A stretch of 64,000 bases of DNA from Pseudomonadota bacterium (GCA_021818335.1 JAKAEJ010000004.1:1-64000); one strand, 5' to 3'; positions 1 through 8,727 are shown, counted from the first letter of the stretch. Notes: generated from the letters alone by a model not told the origin. Numbers and translations are program-made.

Positions 1-62
1 ACCTGACCCCGGCCAGTGGCGGTACCGTGCCGCCGTTGGGCACCGGTCCGGTCGGCCAGTAA
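1..62 (+). CDS. C-terminal end of a secreted-protein paralogue (partial)
   Basis: Reading from base 3 gives a short open frame ending LTPASGGTVPPLGTGPVGQ and a TAA stop; the rest lies outside the window. The tail resembles the C-terminus of the next gene, and both stops are followed by almost the same 48-nt module containing a terminator. I infer the last residues of a paralogue of the 327-2027 gene, arranged in tandem. No function can be given. Confidence 0.5.
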   Translation, partial: LTPASGGTVPPLGTGPVGQ

Positions 63-67
63 GTTTC

Positions 68-115
68 GAGGCAATTGCTGCAAGCAAGCACGGGCGGCCC
101 TCGGGCCGCCCGTTT
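68..115 (+). repeat. Direct repeat, copy 1 (3' end module of tandem paralogues)
   Basis: These 48 nt match 2050-2097 at 44 of 48 positions by eye. The block includes the shared run GCTGCAAGCAAGCACGGGCG and the terminator stem. Two of the four differences fall at the stem-loop junction. It marks the duplicated 3' boundary of two tandem genes. Confidence 0.8.
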
Positions 116-118
116 TTT
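92..118 (+). terminator. Rho-independent terminator, copy A
   Basis: A perfect 9-bp GC stem (GGGCGGCCC / GGGCCGCCC) with a 2-nt loop is followed by G and six T residues. It lies 30 nt after the TAA of the upstream partial gene and fits a classical intrinsic terminator. The surrounding 48 nt (68-115) recur after the next gene. Confidence 0.85.
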
Positions 119-326
119 GTTGGGGTCGGGCGAAGCCGGCGCGGAGGGGGACGGTGACGCACCGCCCGAGCTCCCTGCGGGAATGCGCTCGGAGATTACA
201 CTATCAATACAGATCGACCGATCGGCGTTCTTTCGGGTCGGGCGCTGCTTCCGAACCCTGATCGGCGCACGGTACGATCGCACCCGTGTGTTCCGTCACA
301 GTTTCACGCCTTTCAGGGGATCAGTC

Positions 327-2027
327 ATGGTGTTTCAGAAGCGGTTGTACGCTCGTTGGGCGCTGGCTGTGCTGGGGGGACTGGTGGCCTCCGGTGCGGC
401 GGCGGCGTTTACAGTTACTCCTGCCAGGGTAGTCAACAGCTTTCCTTTCTACGTCGGCAGCCTTGCTGCGAACACCAACACGGTCATCGTGCCGGTCGCA
501 CACAACGTGGTCATCGCCACCGACGGCTCCGACCTGATCCTCGGCCGGACCACCGGCTTCTCGGTGCGCATCAGCCTGTCCGGCGGCGCCACGTTCTACG
601 CCAATCCGGTGCTGAACAACCCAACCAATCCGAGCCCGTACGGGTTTACCGCGCTGCAGACCTGCACGGGCAACCCGGTGAGCTGCACGCAGGGGGGCTG
701 GTCGGTCAACCTCACGGCGGGCGGCGCTGGCCAGTCCTATGCCGTGTACTCGGTGCAGCCGACCGCGGCCGGCGCCACCATCACCACCGGCACGGTCCTT
801 TCGCTGGAGAATTATAGCGTCCGGCTCGTCGGCGTGGGCGCCCTGGGGACGCCGGGCAGTGCCATCAGCGGCACGTTCTCGTTCGTCGATCCCAACACCG
901 CGGCGCAGATCGAGACGCCGGTCACCACGAACCTGCTGGCCTCCCTGGACCCACTGACGTTCACCGTCGATCCCACCGGCGTGCCGGCAGTCCCCGGTGT
1001 GGCGGGTAACTACATCGATGTCGGATCCAATGCCAGCATTGCCAGCAAGACCTGGTTCGGCAGCAGCACCATCGGCTCGCTGCTCTCCGGCAGCTTCGGT
1101 GCCGGCCTGGTCAGCACGGGCGTCAATCCTGCCTTGTCGCCGCGATTCACCTTCCCTGGATTTGCCGTCGACGGGTCGAATGACCAGTACGGCCTGACAG
1201 TGACGGGCAATTTTGCGGCCTTCACCCAGCCCAATGCGATGGTGTACCTGGACCCGTCGGGCACCTGCGGCACCATGCCCAGCGCGCCCTCGCCGCTGAT
1301 TGCCACGGTGACGGCCAACTCGGCCACGTTCGCCGGCATGACCGCGGCTGACCTCGGCGGCAGCTCGTCTTTTATCATTGGTAAGGCTTGGCACGCCGCG
1401 CTGTGCTTTGCGGTGCCCAACGGCAACAGCATCGTCATTCCGCCCTCGCAGTACACGGCGCAGCTCAACTTCACCGGGGCCGGCACTTCCATCAACTTCC
1501 CCGTCACTGGCAACACCTTCCCATTTGCCACGGCTGGCGCCACCGAGACCACCGCTGCGCAGCCGCTGCTGACGATGAACTACAACGGTCCGGTGGTGAC
1601 GGTGGCGACGGTGAATCCGGCAGGCAATACCGCCGAGCAGAGCTTCGTGCGCATCAACAACACCGGTTCGCTGGGGGGTCTGGTGACCATCAGCGGGGTG
1701 GACGATGCGGGCAACCATTCGAGCGGCCAGGTGTCGTTCACGCTGCCGCCGGGCCAGTCGATCGACCTGAACTCGACGGTGCTGCAGAACGGTACCGCCT
1801 CGCCGGTCAACGGCATCGCGGTGAGTGGCGCGCTCGGTACGCCGGTCGGCAAGTGGGTGTTGACGGTGACGGGTCAGTTCCAGGGCATGGTGGTGACCAG
1901 CCTGAACCGCAACAACAGCAGTGGAACCGTCAGCAACTTGACCAGCAAGCGCAGGGGCGCGGTACTGCCCTTAGGGCCCTTGAACAACAGCAATATCATC
2001 GTGCCGCCTCACGGGGGGCCAGGCTAG
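327..2027 (+). CDS. Secreted protein of unknown function (566 aa)
   Basis: I placed the start at the ATG at 327 rather than the ORF-track start at 75, because this ATG has an AGGGGA-type ribosome site and opens directly into a signal peptide: basic MVFQKRLYAR, a hydrophobic stretch, then Ala-rich SGAAAAF for cleavage near residue 27. The mature protein is rich in Gly, Thr, Ser, Ala and Asn with alternating hydrophobic residues, which suggests extracellular beta structure, and it has few charges. I recognise no domain family. The C-terminus resembles the tail of the partial gene upstream, and both are followed by the same terminator block, so this is one member of a tandem family. Export to the periplasm or beyond is likely; the role is unknown. 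Confidence 0.75.
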   Translation: MVFQKRLYARWALAVLGGLVASGAAAAFTVTPARVVNSFPFYVGSLAANTNTVIVPVAHNVVIATDGSDLILGRTTGFSVRISLSGGATFYANPVLNNPTNPSPYGFTALQTCTGNPVSCTQGGWSVNLTAGGAGQSYAVYSVQPTAAGATITTGTVLSLENYSVRLVGVGALGTPGSAISGTFSFVDPNTAAQIETPVTTNLLASLDPLTFTVDPTGVPAVPGVAGNYIDVGSNASIASKTWFGSSTIGSLLSGSFGAGLVSTGVNPALSPRFTFPGFAVDGSNDQYGLTVTGNFAAFTQPNAMVYLDPSGTCGTMPSAPSPLIATVTANSATFAGMTAADLGGSSSFIIGKAWHAALCFAVPNGNSIVIPPSQYTAQLNFTGAGTSINFPVTGNTFPFATAGATETTAAQPLLTMNYNGPVVTVATVNPAGNTAEQSFVRINNTGSLGGLVTISGVDDAGNHSSGQVSFTLPPGQSIDLNSTVLQNGTASPVNGIAVSGALGTPVGKWVLTVTGQFQGMVVTSLNRNNSSGTVSNLTSKRRGAVLPLGPLNNSNIIVPPHGGPG

Positions 2028-2049
2028 TAGAGTTATAGCAGCGAGTACC

Positions 2050-2097
2050 GAGGCAGTCGCTGCAAGCAAGCACGGGCGGCCTCCGGGCCGCCCGTTT
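2050..2097 (+). repeat. Direct repeat, copy 2 (3' end module)
   Basis: Second copy of the 48-nt block at 68-115, starting 22 nt after the stop of the secreted-protein gene. Differences are AATTG versus AGTCG near the start and CCTC versus CTCC at the hairpin loop. Confidence 0.8.
2074..2097 (+). terminator. Rho-independent terminator, copy B
   Basis: GGGCGGCC / GGCCGCCC forms an 8-bp stem with a 4-nt loop, followed by GTTT. The T-tract is shorter than in copy A, so termination may be weaker. Confidence 0.7.
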
Positions 2098-2622
2098 CAT
2101 TTGCGGGATCCGCTGGGATCCGAGCGAGGCATCCCCTGTGCGTTGCCCGAAGGCAACGGCGTGGCGAAGTACAACGTGAACATCGCATCTGCTGCTACGC
2201 GTGCGGCAACCTGACAAAAGGATTGCGCTGTAATTACAGTTCTTGATTTCACCATGCTGGTCACAGTCGGTATGCTAAGCTCTCCGCGGCAAGCGACAAG
2301 GAATGAAAGTCGGCACAGCGGCATCCAAGTGACAGTCGCGCGGAGGGGAAGGAGATGTGTTCCGAGAGATTCATGCGCTCGGTGAGCGGACCGCAGCAGC
2401 AGGTCCAAGCGAGGTGGTGCAAACCCTTGAAGGTGCGCAGCAGCGGTCTTGCGCGCCGCAGCGCGGCAATGCTTGCGACATGATGGGGCCTCGGTTGCGT
2501 GCGATGGTACTTGCGAGATTTGGCCCGAGTCCGGGCGAGCCTCTGGCAGGCGCGCACAGTGCTGAGCGACGGGGCTAATATGCCTGCCGATGGACTGGCC
2601 GCCAGTCTCTCAGATGCTAGGG

Positions 2623-2650
2623 TTGACAATCGGCTCGATAACTTTCTGAT
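2623..2650 (+). promoter_or_regulatory. Possible sigma-70 promoter for the EXORDIUM-like gene
   Basis: A perfect TTGACA (2623-2628) is followed after 16 nt by TCTGAT (2645-2650), a 4-of-6 match to TATAAT. Transcription would start almost at the GGAGG ribosome site, so the leader would be very short. This is a pattern match only. Confidence 0.3.
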
Positions 2651-2669
2651 CACGATGGAGGACGAAAGT

Positions 2670-3983
2670 ATGAACAAGCTGTACAGGGGGGCGTTGGTTT
2701 GGGGTTTAATGCTGCTGGCGGGAGCCGCTTGCGCGTCGCCCCAATACGGACTCACAGCACCTTCTCAACAAACCTGGAAGCCTGGGCCGCAGGTCGAGCC
2801 GATCATGCCCAAAGGTTATTCGCTGACCAAAGGACATGTATTCGGTTTCGTTGCGCCTAACGTCCCATTGAGCGCGCAGAATTCACCGATGAATGACCCG
2901 TATGCGCCGCTGCAGATCGGCTACGAGAACATCTGGGGATGCGGCAATACTCTAGGGCAGTATTGCTTTACCAATGGAAGCTATTATGTGCCGCCGCAGC
3001 TCCAGCCATACGTGATGACGGGCATGCGCCGCATCTACATCATCTGGTACGGCAATTGGAGTGGGGATACGGCCACCACCATCATTCCACAGTTCATCAA
3101 CGCGCTCAACTACTCGCCGTATGAGAGCATGCTGACCACCTATACCTTCAACGGCATGCCGGTTTCGCCGGGCATTTTCGTCGCCGGCCAGTATACGGCG
3201 CCGATGACCTACGGCACGAATATCTCCGACGCAGACATTCAACTGATTGTGCAGAATGCGATCAGCGCGGGCGCGTTTCCTGTCGATCCGAACGGCATCT
3301 ATCTCGTGCTGACCGCAGCCAACGTGGCGGAGTCCGCAACTGGTAATCCGGCTAATGGTGGTGGCATGTGCACCGCCTACTGCGGCTGGCACAGCGACGG
3401 CTTGTATTCCGGCAGTGCCGACATCAAATATGCCTTCATCGGCAATGGCGAGTCCTGTGGCCAGGGCACCGTTGCTGGCCAGTCGGCACCAGGCTCATGG
3501 CCGGGCGCCTGCATCGCGCTGAAGTCAAACTATAACGGTCCATTCAGTCCGAGTGATTGGAACAGCCCCAACAGAAACCCCGGCGCGGACGGCATGGTCA
3601 GCGTCATCGCCCACGAGACTGAAGAGGCAGCGACCGACCCAGGCGTTAGTGGGGCTATACCAAGCGGCTATATCGGCTATGACTTCTTTGCTGACAACGG
3701 TTATGAAAACGGAGACCAGTGCGCATGGCGGTTTGGTGCCAATTCAGGCAACATGTTCATGAGCAACGGCAGCTATGCCAACATGGTCTTGGATGGCCGC
3801 ACGTACTTGATTCAGAAGAATGTCGTGTTGGCAAGCGCAACCGGCTATTCCAATTACGGCACCATGTCGAACGTTAATGGTCAGATCCTTCCGATCAACT
3901 GGGCGAACTGGTGGAACAACCACGCGACTGCGGTTGGCGGCAGTGCGGACTACTGCGGATTGGGCTTGAATAGCTGGCTCTGA
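2670..3983 (+). CDS. Secreted EXORDIUM/PHI-1-like protein (437 aa)
   Basis: The start ATG at 2670 has GGAGG eight bases upstream and begins a signal peptide (MNKLYRGALVW, hydrophobic core, cleavage near ACAS-P at about residue 24). The mature part follows the pattern of the plant phosphate-induced protein 1/EXORDIUM family (Pfam Phi_1): IYIIWYGNW with a following II..FI segment, an IYLVLTAANV strand, a Cys-containing MCTAYCGWH block, a Cys-containing GACIALK block, then DGMVSVIAHETEEAATDP, which matches the family's conserved region around its IAHELAE-type helix. The HETEE segment is reminiscent of a metal-site helix but is not a proven HExxH. In plants these are apoplastic proteins tied to growth and carbon status; the bacterial role is not known to me. 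It stands alone with its own terminator hairpin. Confidence 0.75.
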   Translation: MNKLYRGALVWGLMLLAGAACASPQYGLTAPSQQTWKPGPQVEPIMPKGYSLTKGHVFGFVAPNVPLSAQNSPMNDPYAPLQIGYENIWGCGNTLGQYCFTNGSYYVPPQLQPYVMTGMRRIYIIWYGNWSGDTATTIIPQFINALNYSPYESMLTTYTFNGMPVSPGIFVAGQYTAPMTYGTNISDADIQLIVQNAISAGAFPVDPNGIYLVLTAANVAESATGNPANGGGMCTAYCGWHSDGLYSGSADIKYAFIGNGESCGQGTVAGQSAPGSWPGACIALKSNYNGPFSPSDWNSPNRNPGADGMVSVIAHETEEAATDPGVSGAIPSGYIGYDFFADNGYENGDQCAWRFGANSGNMFMSNGSYANMVLDGRTYLIQKNVVLASATGYSNYGTMSNVNGQILPINWANWWNNHATAVGGSADYCGLGLNSWL

Positions 3984-4005
3984 GTTACGGATTTATTCAA
4001 GCAGT

Positions 4006-4035
4006 TGCCCGACTGCACGACGTTGCAGTCGGGCA
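4006..4035 (+). terminator. Hairpin after the EXORDIUM-like gene
   Basis: A perfect 12-bp inverted repeat (TGCCCGACTGCA / TGCAGTCGGGCA) with a 6-nt loop, 22 nt after the stop codon. There is no T-tract, so it may act as a transcript-end stabiliser or an imperfect terminator. Confidence 0.6.
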
Positions 4036-4624
4036 CTTCGCGCTGAAAGTGGGTTCCCAATTGCCGAGTACTCCGTTGTTGCGTCATGTGCGCCGCACGC
4101 TCGGATGCGGCTGACGAAGTTGCGATCGCTCCAGGGGCATGCACCAATCATCATTTCATTGCGGTTGCCGACGCCCGTTTTCGTTGCGCGATAGGGCAGT
4201 TTGGCTCCGGCGTTCTCCGATGCAAGCCGTCCGAGTGTGAGCGTTGGCGAAGGTACTGCGGTTACTCGTTGCCGGCATCAGCAGACTTGAATCGGGCCGA
4301 GTCGATGGTTCTGGTCAACGACGCCAACGAATGGGGCGCCACCGAGGTCTTTGCGGTGCGAGTCCATGCTGTCTCGAGCGCAGGCTTCGCGTGGTCAAGA
4401 GCGATCCGGAGGCCGCGCTCGCGGTTCGCCGTCTGCGCGGATGACTCCGCGTACGTGACCGATGGCATCGTGAATTGAACCACGCTAATGAGTCGGCACT
4501 GAAGAATTCCGCAAAGCCAATGCGGATGCAGTTTTCGTGACAGGCGGGGCATGGATGATTGTGTCCCGCTGTGTGGTGTAGCTTCCGGCACCCGGTAGCA
4601 GTCGGGTCGGGTCGGGCCGCGTGA
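4036..4624. other. Gene-free stretch next to IS remnants
   Basis: About 590 bases with only short overlapping ORFs on both strands (for example 4086-4478 plus and 4262-4591 minus). None has a convincing ribosome site or any motif I recognise. It borders the transposase scar at 4625 and probably includes decayed IS ends or former coding DNA, but I cannot show which. Confidence 0.5.
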
Positions 4625-5046
4625 TCAGTGTGCCATGGCGGAAAGCTCGGTGTGGGATGGGTCGACGGCCTCGGCCCGGGTGTCGCGCGGCATGTAGCGC
4701 GCACGCTGGACGGCCCATTCGTCGTTCTGCTCCAGGAGTACGGCGCCGACCAGCCGCCGGATGGCCGCTTCATTGGGGAAGATGCCGACGACATCGGCGC
4801 GCCGTTTGACCTCGTGGTCCAGCCGCTCGATGGGTTGGTGCTGTGCAGCTTGGTGCGATGCGCCAGCAGAATGGTCATGTAGGCCAGCACGTCAGCTTCG
4901 CTGGTGTCCATGAGCGTGGCGAGTTTGGGAACCGTGGGACGTGCCTGATCAGCGATGCGGCGCCACTGTTCCTGGGCCGTCTGGGCCGTGTCCTGCGCGA
5001 AGACGCAGACGATTGCGGCGGCGCAGGCGATGCAGGCCATTGCGCC
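4625..5046 (-). pseudogene. IS256-family transposase remnant (C-terminal part, frameshifted)
   Basis: On the minus strand the frame from about 5046 reads through [29 protein letters not shown] and [10 protein letters not shown], the conserved C-terminal part of IS256/Mutator-type transposases. At the last motif the frame breaks. Moving one base restores [20 protein letters not shown] and then [16 protein letters not shown], ending at the TGA at 4625-4627. A single-base indel therefore inactivated it, and the N-terminal two thirds with the first catalytic Asp residues are missing. The truncation point meets an IS5-type fragment on the opposite strand near 5046, which suggests nested insertion or recombination. 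It cannot encode an active transposase. Confidence 0.85.
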
Positions 5047-5218
5047 GCGCGAGCTGGAACGCGTGATCGTGGATACGACGGTGCAGGAGAAGGCGATGGC
5101 ATTCCCGACCGACAGCTGGCTGCTGGAGGTTGCGCGCCAGGAGCTGGTGGTGTTGGCCGGTCGTGAGATCGGCGCGACTATTCGCATGCAGTGCGAGCGT
5201 AAGCCTCTTCGATTGAGG
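5043..5218 (+). pseudogene. IS5-family transposase fragment
   Basis: In the frame of ORF 4955-5428 the segment RELERVIVDTTVQEKAMAFP, followed by TDSWLLEVARQELV, matches the region around the first catalytic Asp (VDTTVQ) of IS5-type DDE transposases. Similarity appears abruptly near 5045, where the oppositely oriented IS256 remnant ends, and fades after about 5218. Only some 60 residues remain, with no visible terminal inverted repeats, so this is a dead fragment. Its position just upstream of wzt suggests that IS activity reshaped the entry to the glycan locus. Confidence 0.7.
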
Positions 5219-5603
5219 ACGGTAGTCCATTGGCACGATTTCAACCGGCACGGCGGTCAACAGGCTGCGGTGATTCCTGCGCAAGTGCGCCAACCCATGG
5301 CGGCTGGCCGGAGGGGTAAAGCAGGCGCTTTGGAACAGGCGATTACCGATGTCGCTTCGCGTGGCATCAGATGTGAACGATGGGAGGGTCCTGGTCCGAC
5401 CGGTCCACTTTCAGCGATCGAGACCTGATACTGAGAAGCTGGCCGAAAGGACACAGTGGTTCATACGCAGTGTGAATGTACAGAGGACGGAGGTGGCGCA
5501 ACGAGCCGCCCGAGGCAGGCATTCTGCCGATCGCAGCAGGATGAGGACGTCGGCTCCGGATGACGGCATCGCCTACAATGAGGCAATCCCTGTAGGTGTC
5601 GAA
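5219..5603. other. Non-coding stretch upstream of wzt
   Basis: About 385 bases after the IS5 fragment. The ORF-track extension of wzt to 5349 runs through it, but it lacks a ribosome site and its translation looks random. A possible -10 hexamer lies at 5574-5579. No permease (wzm) coding sequence is detectable. Confidence 0.5.
5574..5579 (+). promoter_or_regulatory. Possible -10 element for wzt
   Basis: TACAAT lies 24 nt before the chosen wzt start and 12 nt before its AGGTG ribosome site. No clear -35 hexamer is visible at 16-18 nt, so this rests on one hexamer. Confidence 0.3.
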
Positions 5604-6926
5604 ATGAGTACAACCCAGAACGTCGCCATCCGCGTGCATGGCGTGAGCAAGACTTATCGCCTCTGGACGACACCTGCGAGCCGATTGACGGTGCCCGCGG
5701 TCCAGCATCTATCCACGCGGCTGGCGGCACAGTGGCCGTGGTTGCAAAACAAGTTGGAGGCCTGGGTATCTCGCCGCATGTCGCTACACCATGCGTTGAC
5801 GGACGTGAGCTTCGAGGTGCCTCGTGGGAGTGCGCTCGGCGTCATTGGCCTGAATGGTGCGGGCAAGAGTACGTTGTTGCAAATTGTCGCTGGTGTGTTG
5901 CAGCCCAGTTACGGGACCGTGCAGATATCTGGCCGCGTAGCCGCCTTGCTCGAACTGGGCTCAGGGTTCAATCTGGAGATGACTGGGCGCGAGAACGTTC
6001 TTTTGAATGCGGCGGTGATTGGCATGCCACGTGCGCGTGCGAACGCACTGATGGAGCAGATCTTGGAATTTGCCGACATTGGTGACTATGTCGATCAGCC
6101 CGTCAAGACGTACAGCACGGGCATGGCGTTGCGGCTTGCTTTCGCCGTCCAGGTGCACATCGAACCGGAGGTGCTGATTGTTGACGAGGCACTAGCGGTG
6201 GGTGACGCGGCTTTTCAGGCACGCGCGATGGCGCGCATCGAACAGATTCTCGCACGTGGAACGACGTTGCTATTCGTAGGTCACGACCTGAATGCGGTGC
6301 GGGCATTTTGCCATCGGGCGATTCTTCTGGAAAAGGGACGTGTCGTGCTGAACGGTTCGCCCGAGGATGTCGTGACCGAGTATCTGTATCGTGTCCATCA
6401 ACAGGCACGAATCGAGACAACGGCGGCGCGTCGAAGTGCTGATCTTCAGCGACTTAACGGTGGCTACGGCCACGCAGGTACAGGTATCCGTCATGCGCGC
6501 ATTAATGGAGTCGAGCCACATGTATCGGTAATGTTCGATTCCCCCATTTCTCTGGATCTGATAGCGTGGTTCGCTGACCCCGTTGCCCACCCAACATTGA
6601 TTGTCGATGTCATGGATGGGAAGGGTTTGCAGGTCACCGGTCGGCGCATATCCCTGCCGCCAGGCGCCCGCGGGGCCGTCGAAGTGGGCATCCGCCTGAG
6701 GGCAACCCTTCAGAAGGGCGTTTACCGGCTGCGCCTGCGTCTGGTCGACGCACCCACGCTTGAGCAGACCGAGACTTTGTCGCGCCAGGAGGGACTTCTG
6801 TCCTTTGACGTCGTGGACGACAGTCGTGCCCAGTTCACTGGACTTTTTCCGCTGCCCATGGATATTGAAGTGCGGCCGCAAGTGGCGTCCGCGCTCTCCT
6901 CGAGCGCGCCCGGGCTGATCACATGA
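5604..6926 (+). CDS. wzt: Polysaccharide ABC exporter ATP-binding protein, Wzt-like (440 aa)
   Basis: Nucleotide-binding subunit of an ABC exporter for O-antigen or another surface polysaccharide. Walker A GLNGAGKST (about residues 82-90), signature YSTGMALRLAF (about 170-180), Walker B LIVDEALAVGD (191-201) and the H-loop GHDL (226-229) are all intact. Residues after about 260 form a C-terminal extension like the carbohydrate-binding domain of Wzt proteins, which reads the finished chain's terminus. The start at 5604 has AGGTG five bases upstream; the longer ORF reading is not convincing. The stop overlaps the next start as ATGA, so it heads the operon. The partner permease Wzm, normally adjacent, is not found anywhere in the window. 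Confidence 0.9.
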   Translation: MSTTQNVAIRVHGVSKTYRLWTTPASRLTVPAVQHLSTRLAAQWPWLQNKLEAWVSRRMSLHHALTDVSFEVPRGSALGVIGLNGAGKSTLLQIVAGVLQPSYGTVQISGRVAALLELGSGFNLEMTGRENVLLNAAVIGMPRARANALMEQILEFADIGDYVDQPVKTYSTGMALRLAFAVQVHIEPEVLIVDEALAVGDAAFQARAMARIEQILARGTTLLFVGHDLNAVRAFCHRAILLEKGRVVLNGSPEDVVTEYLYRVHQQARIETTAARRSADLQRLNGGYGHAGTGIRHARINGVEPHVSVMFDSPISLDLIAWFADPVAHPTLIVDVMDGKGLQVTGRRISLPPGARGAVEVGIRLRATLQKGVYRLRLRLVDAPTLEQTETLSRQEGLLSFDVVDDSRAQFTGLFPLPMDIEVRPQVASALSSSAPGLIT

Positions 6927-7906
6927 CCGATCGTCGCATGCTTTTCGTTCGAGACTTCGTCGCATATTCCGGTGGCCACGGCAAGGTCTTCGATTGGTTC
7001 CGGCATATTGAAAATCATCCTGACTGGACCTGTTCCGTTTGGCTGACACCACGCTCGCGGCGCACTTCGGACAATCCTTGGGTTGCGGCCGGTATCGAGA
7101 CATTGTCGGACGACCGGTGTCCGGTGGAAGCGTTCGACGCCCTGTTTCTGGCCGGCTTGGATTGGAATTGGGCGGAGCCCATTCAGGGACAGCCCGTGAT
7201 CAATTTAATCCAGTCAATGCGCCATGCTGATTCACACGATCCTCGTTACCCATTCTTGAGCCGGCCGGCAATCCGAATCGCGGTGAGCAAGGAAATCGCG
7301 CGAGCCATAACAAATGTTGGCTGCGCTTCCTCATCGGTCATCGTGATACCGGCGGCAGTCGACGTCCCCGAACTCCAAGCAGCGGCCGCGCGCGCGCGCG
7401 CTGTGCCGGGACACTCGCCGATCTTGGTGGATGCCACCAAAGACATTGCCCTTGGACTTGAAGTCACGGATCTACTGCGGAGGGCGGGTGTGGCTTGTAA
7501 TTGTCTTGTCGAACCACTGCCGCGCGAAGAATATCTGCGCCAACTGGCACGGGCCACCGTCGCGGTCGTGCTCCCGGCAATGACGGAGGGTTTCTATTTG
7601 CCAGCACTCGAGGCAATGGCCATGGGTGTGCCGGTCGTCAGCTGCGATGCGGGCGGCAATCGAGAATACCTGCGGCCGGATGTAAATGCTCTGGTTGCCG
7701 CGCGCGAACCGCAAGCACTGGCAAATGCCGCGGCAATGCTTGCCGACTGCAAAAGTTTGTGCGGGTCGCTGGTTGGAGCGGGCGTTGCAACGGCGGCGCG
7801 CTTCGATCTGCCGAACGAGCGCCATCTAGTGCATAAAATGCTCGACCGTATTCTGTCCATTGAGGACGTTCCGCAGCCATGCCACAAATCCGCGAGCTCG
7901 CACTGA
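6923..7906 (+). CDS. Glycosyltransferase, GT4-like (327 aa)
   Basis: A GT-B-fold glycosyltransferase, probably cytoplasmic and using a nucleotide sugar. The C-terminal half carries PAMTEGFYLPALEAMAMGVP followed by VVSCDAGGNREYL, the conserved E-x7-E donor-binding block of GT4 enzymes. The N-terminal half is short and starts with LFVRDFVAYSGGHGKVF, where a Gly-rich acceptor-side loop is expected. At 327 residues it is a little short for the family but not broken. It overlaps wzt by four bases and the following sulfotransferase gene by 28 bases, so translation is likely coupled. Sugar and linkage cannot be predicted. Confidence 0.8.
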   Translation: MTDRRMLFVRDFVAYSGGHGKVFDWFRHIENHPDWTCSVWLTPRSRRTSDNPWVAAGIETLSDDRCPVEAFDALFLAGLDWNWAEPIQGQPVINLIQSMRHADSHDPRYPFLSRPAIRIAVSKEIARAITNVGCASSSVIVIPAAVDVPELQAAAARARAVPGHSPILVDATKDIALGLEVTDLLRRAGVACNCLVEPLPREEYLRQLARATVAVVLPAMTEGFYLPALEAMAMGVPVVSCDAGGNREYLRPDVNALVAAREPQALANAAAMLADCKSLCGSLVGAGVATAARFDLPNERHLVHKMLDRILSIEDVPQPCHKSASSH

Positions 7907-8727
7907 CCGGGATCCCGCGCAGCGGTACGACGTTGGCATGCACCATCATCAACCGGCACCCACACGCTTTGGCGTTGGCCGAGCCGCTTGACCCGAATGC
8001 TTGGCCGATCGATTTCGATGCGCAACTCAGCGTGGTGAGAAGCGAGTTCATTTTCTTGCGTGAACACTGCCTCCGTACCGGCCGAGCGCCTAGCAGGCAG
8101 CGGAACGGCGTGATCGTCGACAATTTCTTCTACAGCGTCGGCACGGAACGGCGGTCTTACGCGGCGGATGTGGCTGAGGTTGTTATCGGTAAGCCTCTGC
8201 ACCGCGACTTCCTGCTGGTCATCAAGCAGAATGCGGCGTTCCTGGCTTTGCTGCAGCGGCTATCTGAGCAAATGCATGTGATAGCAGTCGTACGTCATCC
8301 GCTTGCGGTGCTCGCATCCTGGTTGAACGTCGACTTGCCGGTGGCGCATGGTCGATTGCCAATGGCCGAACGAATGGATTCGAACTTACGTGCAACGCTC
8401 GATGCCGAAAATGACGTGCGTAACAGGCAACTACACGTGTTGGATTGGTGTTACCGGCGGATCGGTAGCCTGCGGGGGCAGGTCACGGTGGTGAGCTACG
8501 AGTCGATTCTCGCATCCCATGGGCGAGCGTTGCTGGCCGCTTGTGGGTTGCCGACCGATGATTTGCGTACGCCCCCACCAGACTGGCTGCGAGCACCAGC
8601 AATGGCGCCATCTGCACAGATAGAAGCCTTTGCGCGGTCGCTGCAAGCGATGCCTGACAATGCCGGCTGGCGGGAATTTTATGGTGAATCCGATCTGCGC
8701 CGGTATGTGGAGAGGCCGGGACCATGA
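7879..8727 (+). CDS. Sulfotransferase (282 aa)
   Basis: Predicted PAPS-dependent sulfotransferase that moves a sulfuryl group to an acceptor, here probably a sugar hydroxyl of the glycan made by the locus. The 5'-phosphosulfate loop is GIPRSGTTLACTIINRHP near the N-terminus (residues 11-28), and the 3'-phosphate site is VVRHPLAVLASWL in the middle. There is no signal peptide or membrane helix, so it should act in the cytoplasm before export. It overlaps the GT4 gene upstream and the second sulfotransferase gene downstream by four bases. The acceptor is unknown. A sulfotransferase-fold protein without this activity is possible but less likely given the intact motifs. Confidence 0.8.
   Translation: MPQIRELALTGIPRSGTTLACTIINRHPHALALAEPLDPNAWPIDFDAQLSVVRSEFIFLREHCLRTGRAPSRQRNGVIVDNFFYSVGTERRSYAADVAEVVIGKPLHRDFLLVIKQNAAFLALLQRLSEQMHVIAVVRHPLAVLASWLNVDLPVAHGRLPMAERMDSNLRATLDAENDVRNRQLHVLDWCYRRIGSLRGQVTVVSYESILASHGRALLAACGLPTDDLRTPPPDWLRAPAMAPSAQIEAFARSLQAMPDNAGWREFYGESDLRRYVERPGP

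Larger units (their letters stand above)
2028..2669. other. Intergenic region between the two secreted-protein genes
   Basis: About 640 bases. It holds the second 48-nt repeat with its terminator and, near the end, a TTGACA hexamer and GGAGG ribosome site for the next gene. ORFs called inside it (2097-2408, 2261-2755 and 2357-2578) show no signal peptide, ribosome site or recognisable motif. I see nothing else. Confidence 0.6.

Noticed and set aside
321-1718. 465-residue minus-strand ORF
   Set aside because: Antisense to the secreted-protein gene, which has a signal peptide and ribosome site; this ORF is Arg/His-rich shadow sequence.
4086-4478. Possible 130-residue gene after the EXORDIUM-like gene
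   Set aside because: No ribosome site or motif, overlapping ORFs in several frames, and the region borders IS remnants.
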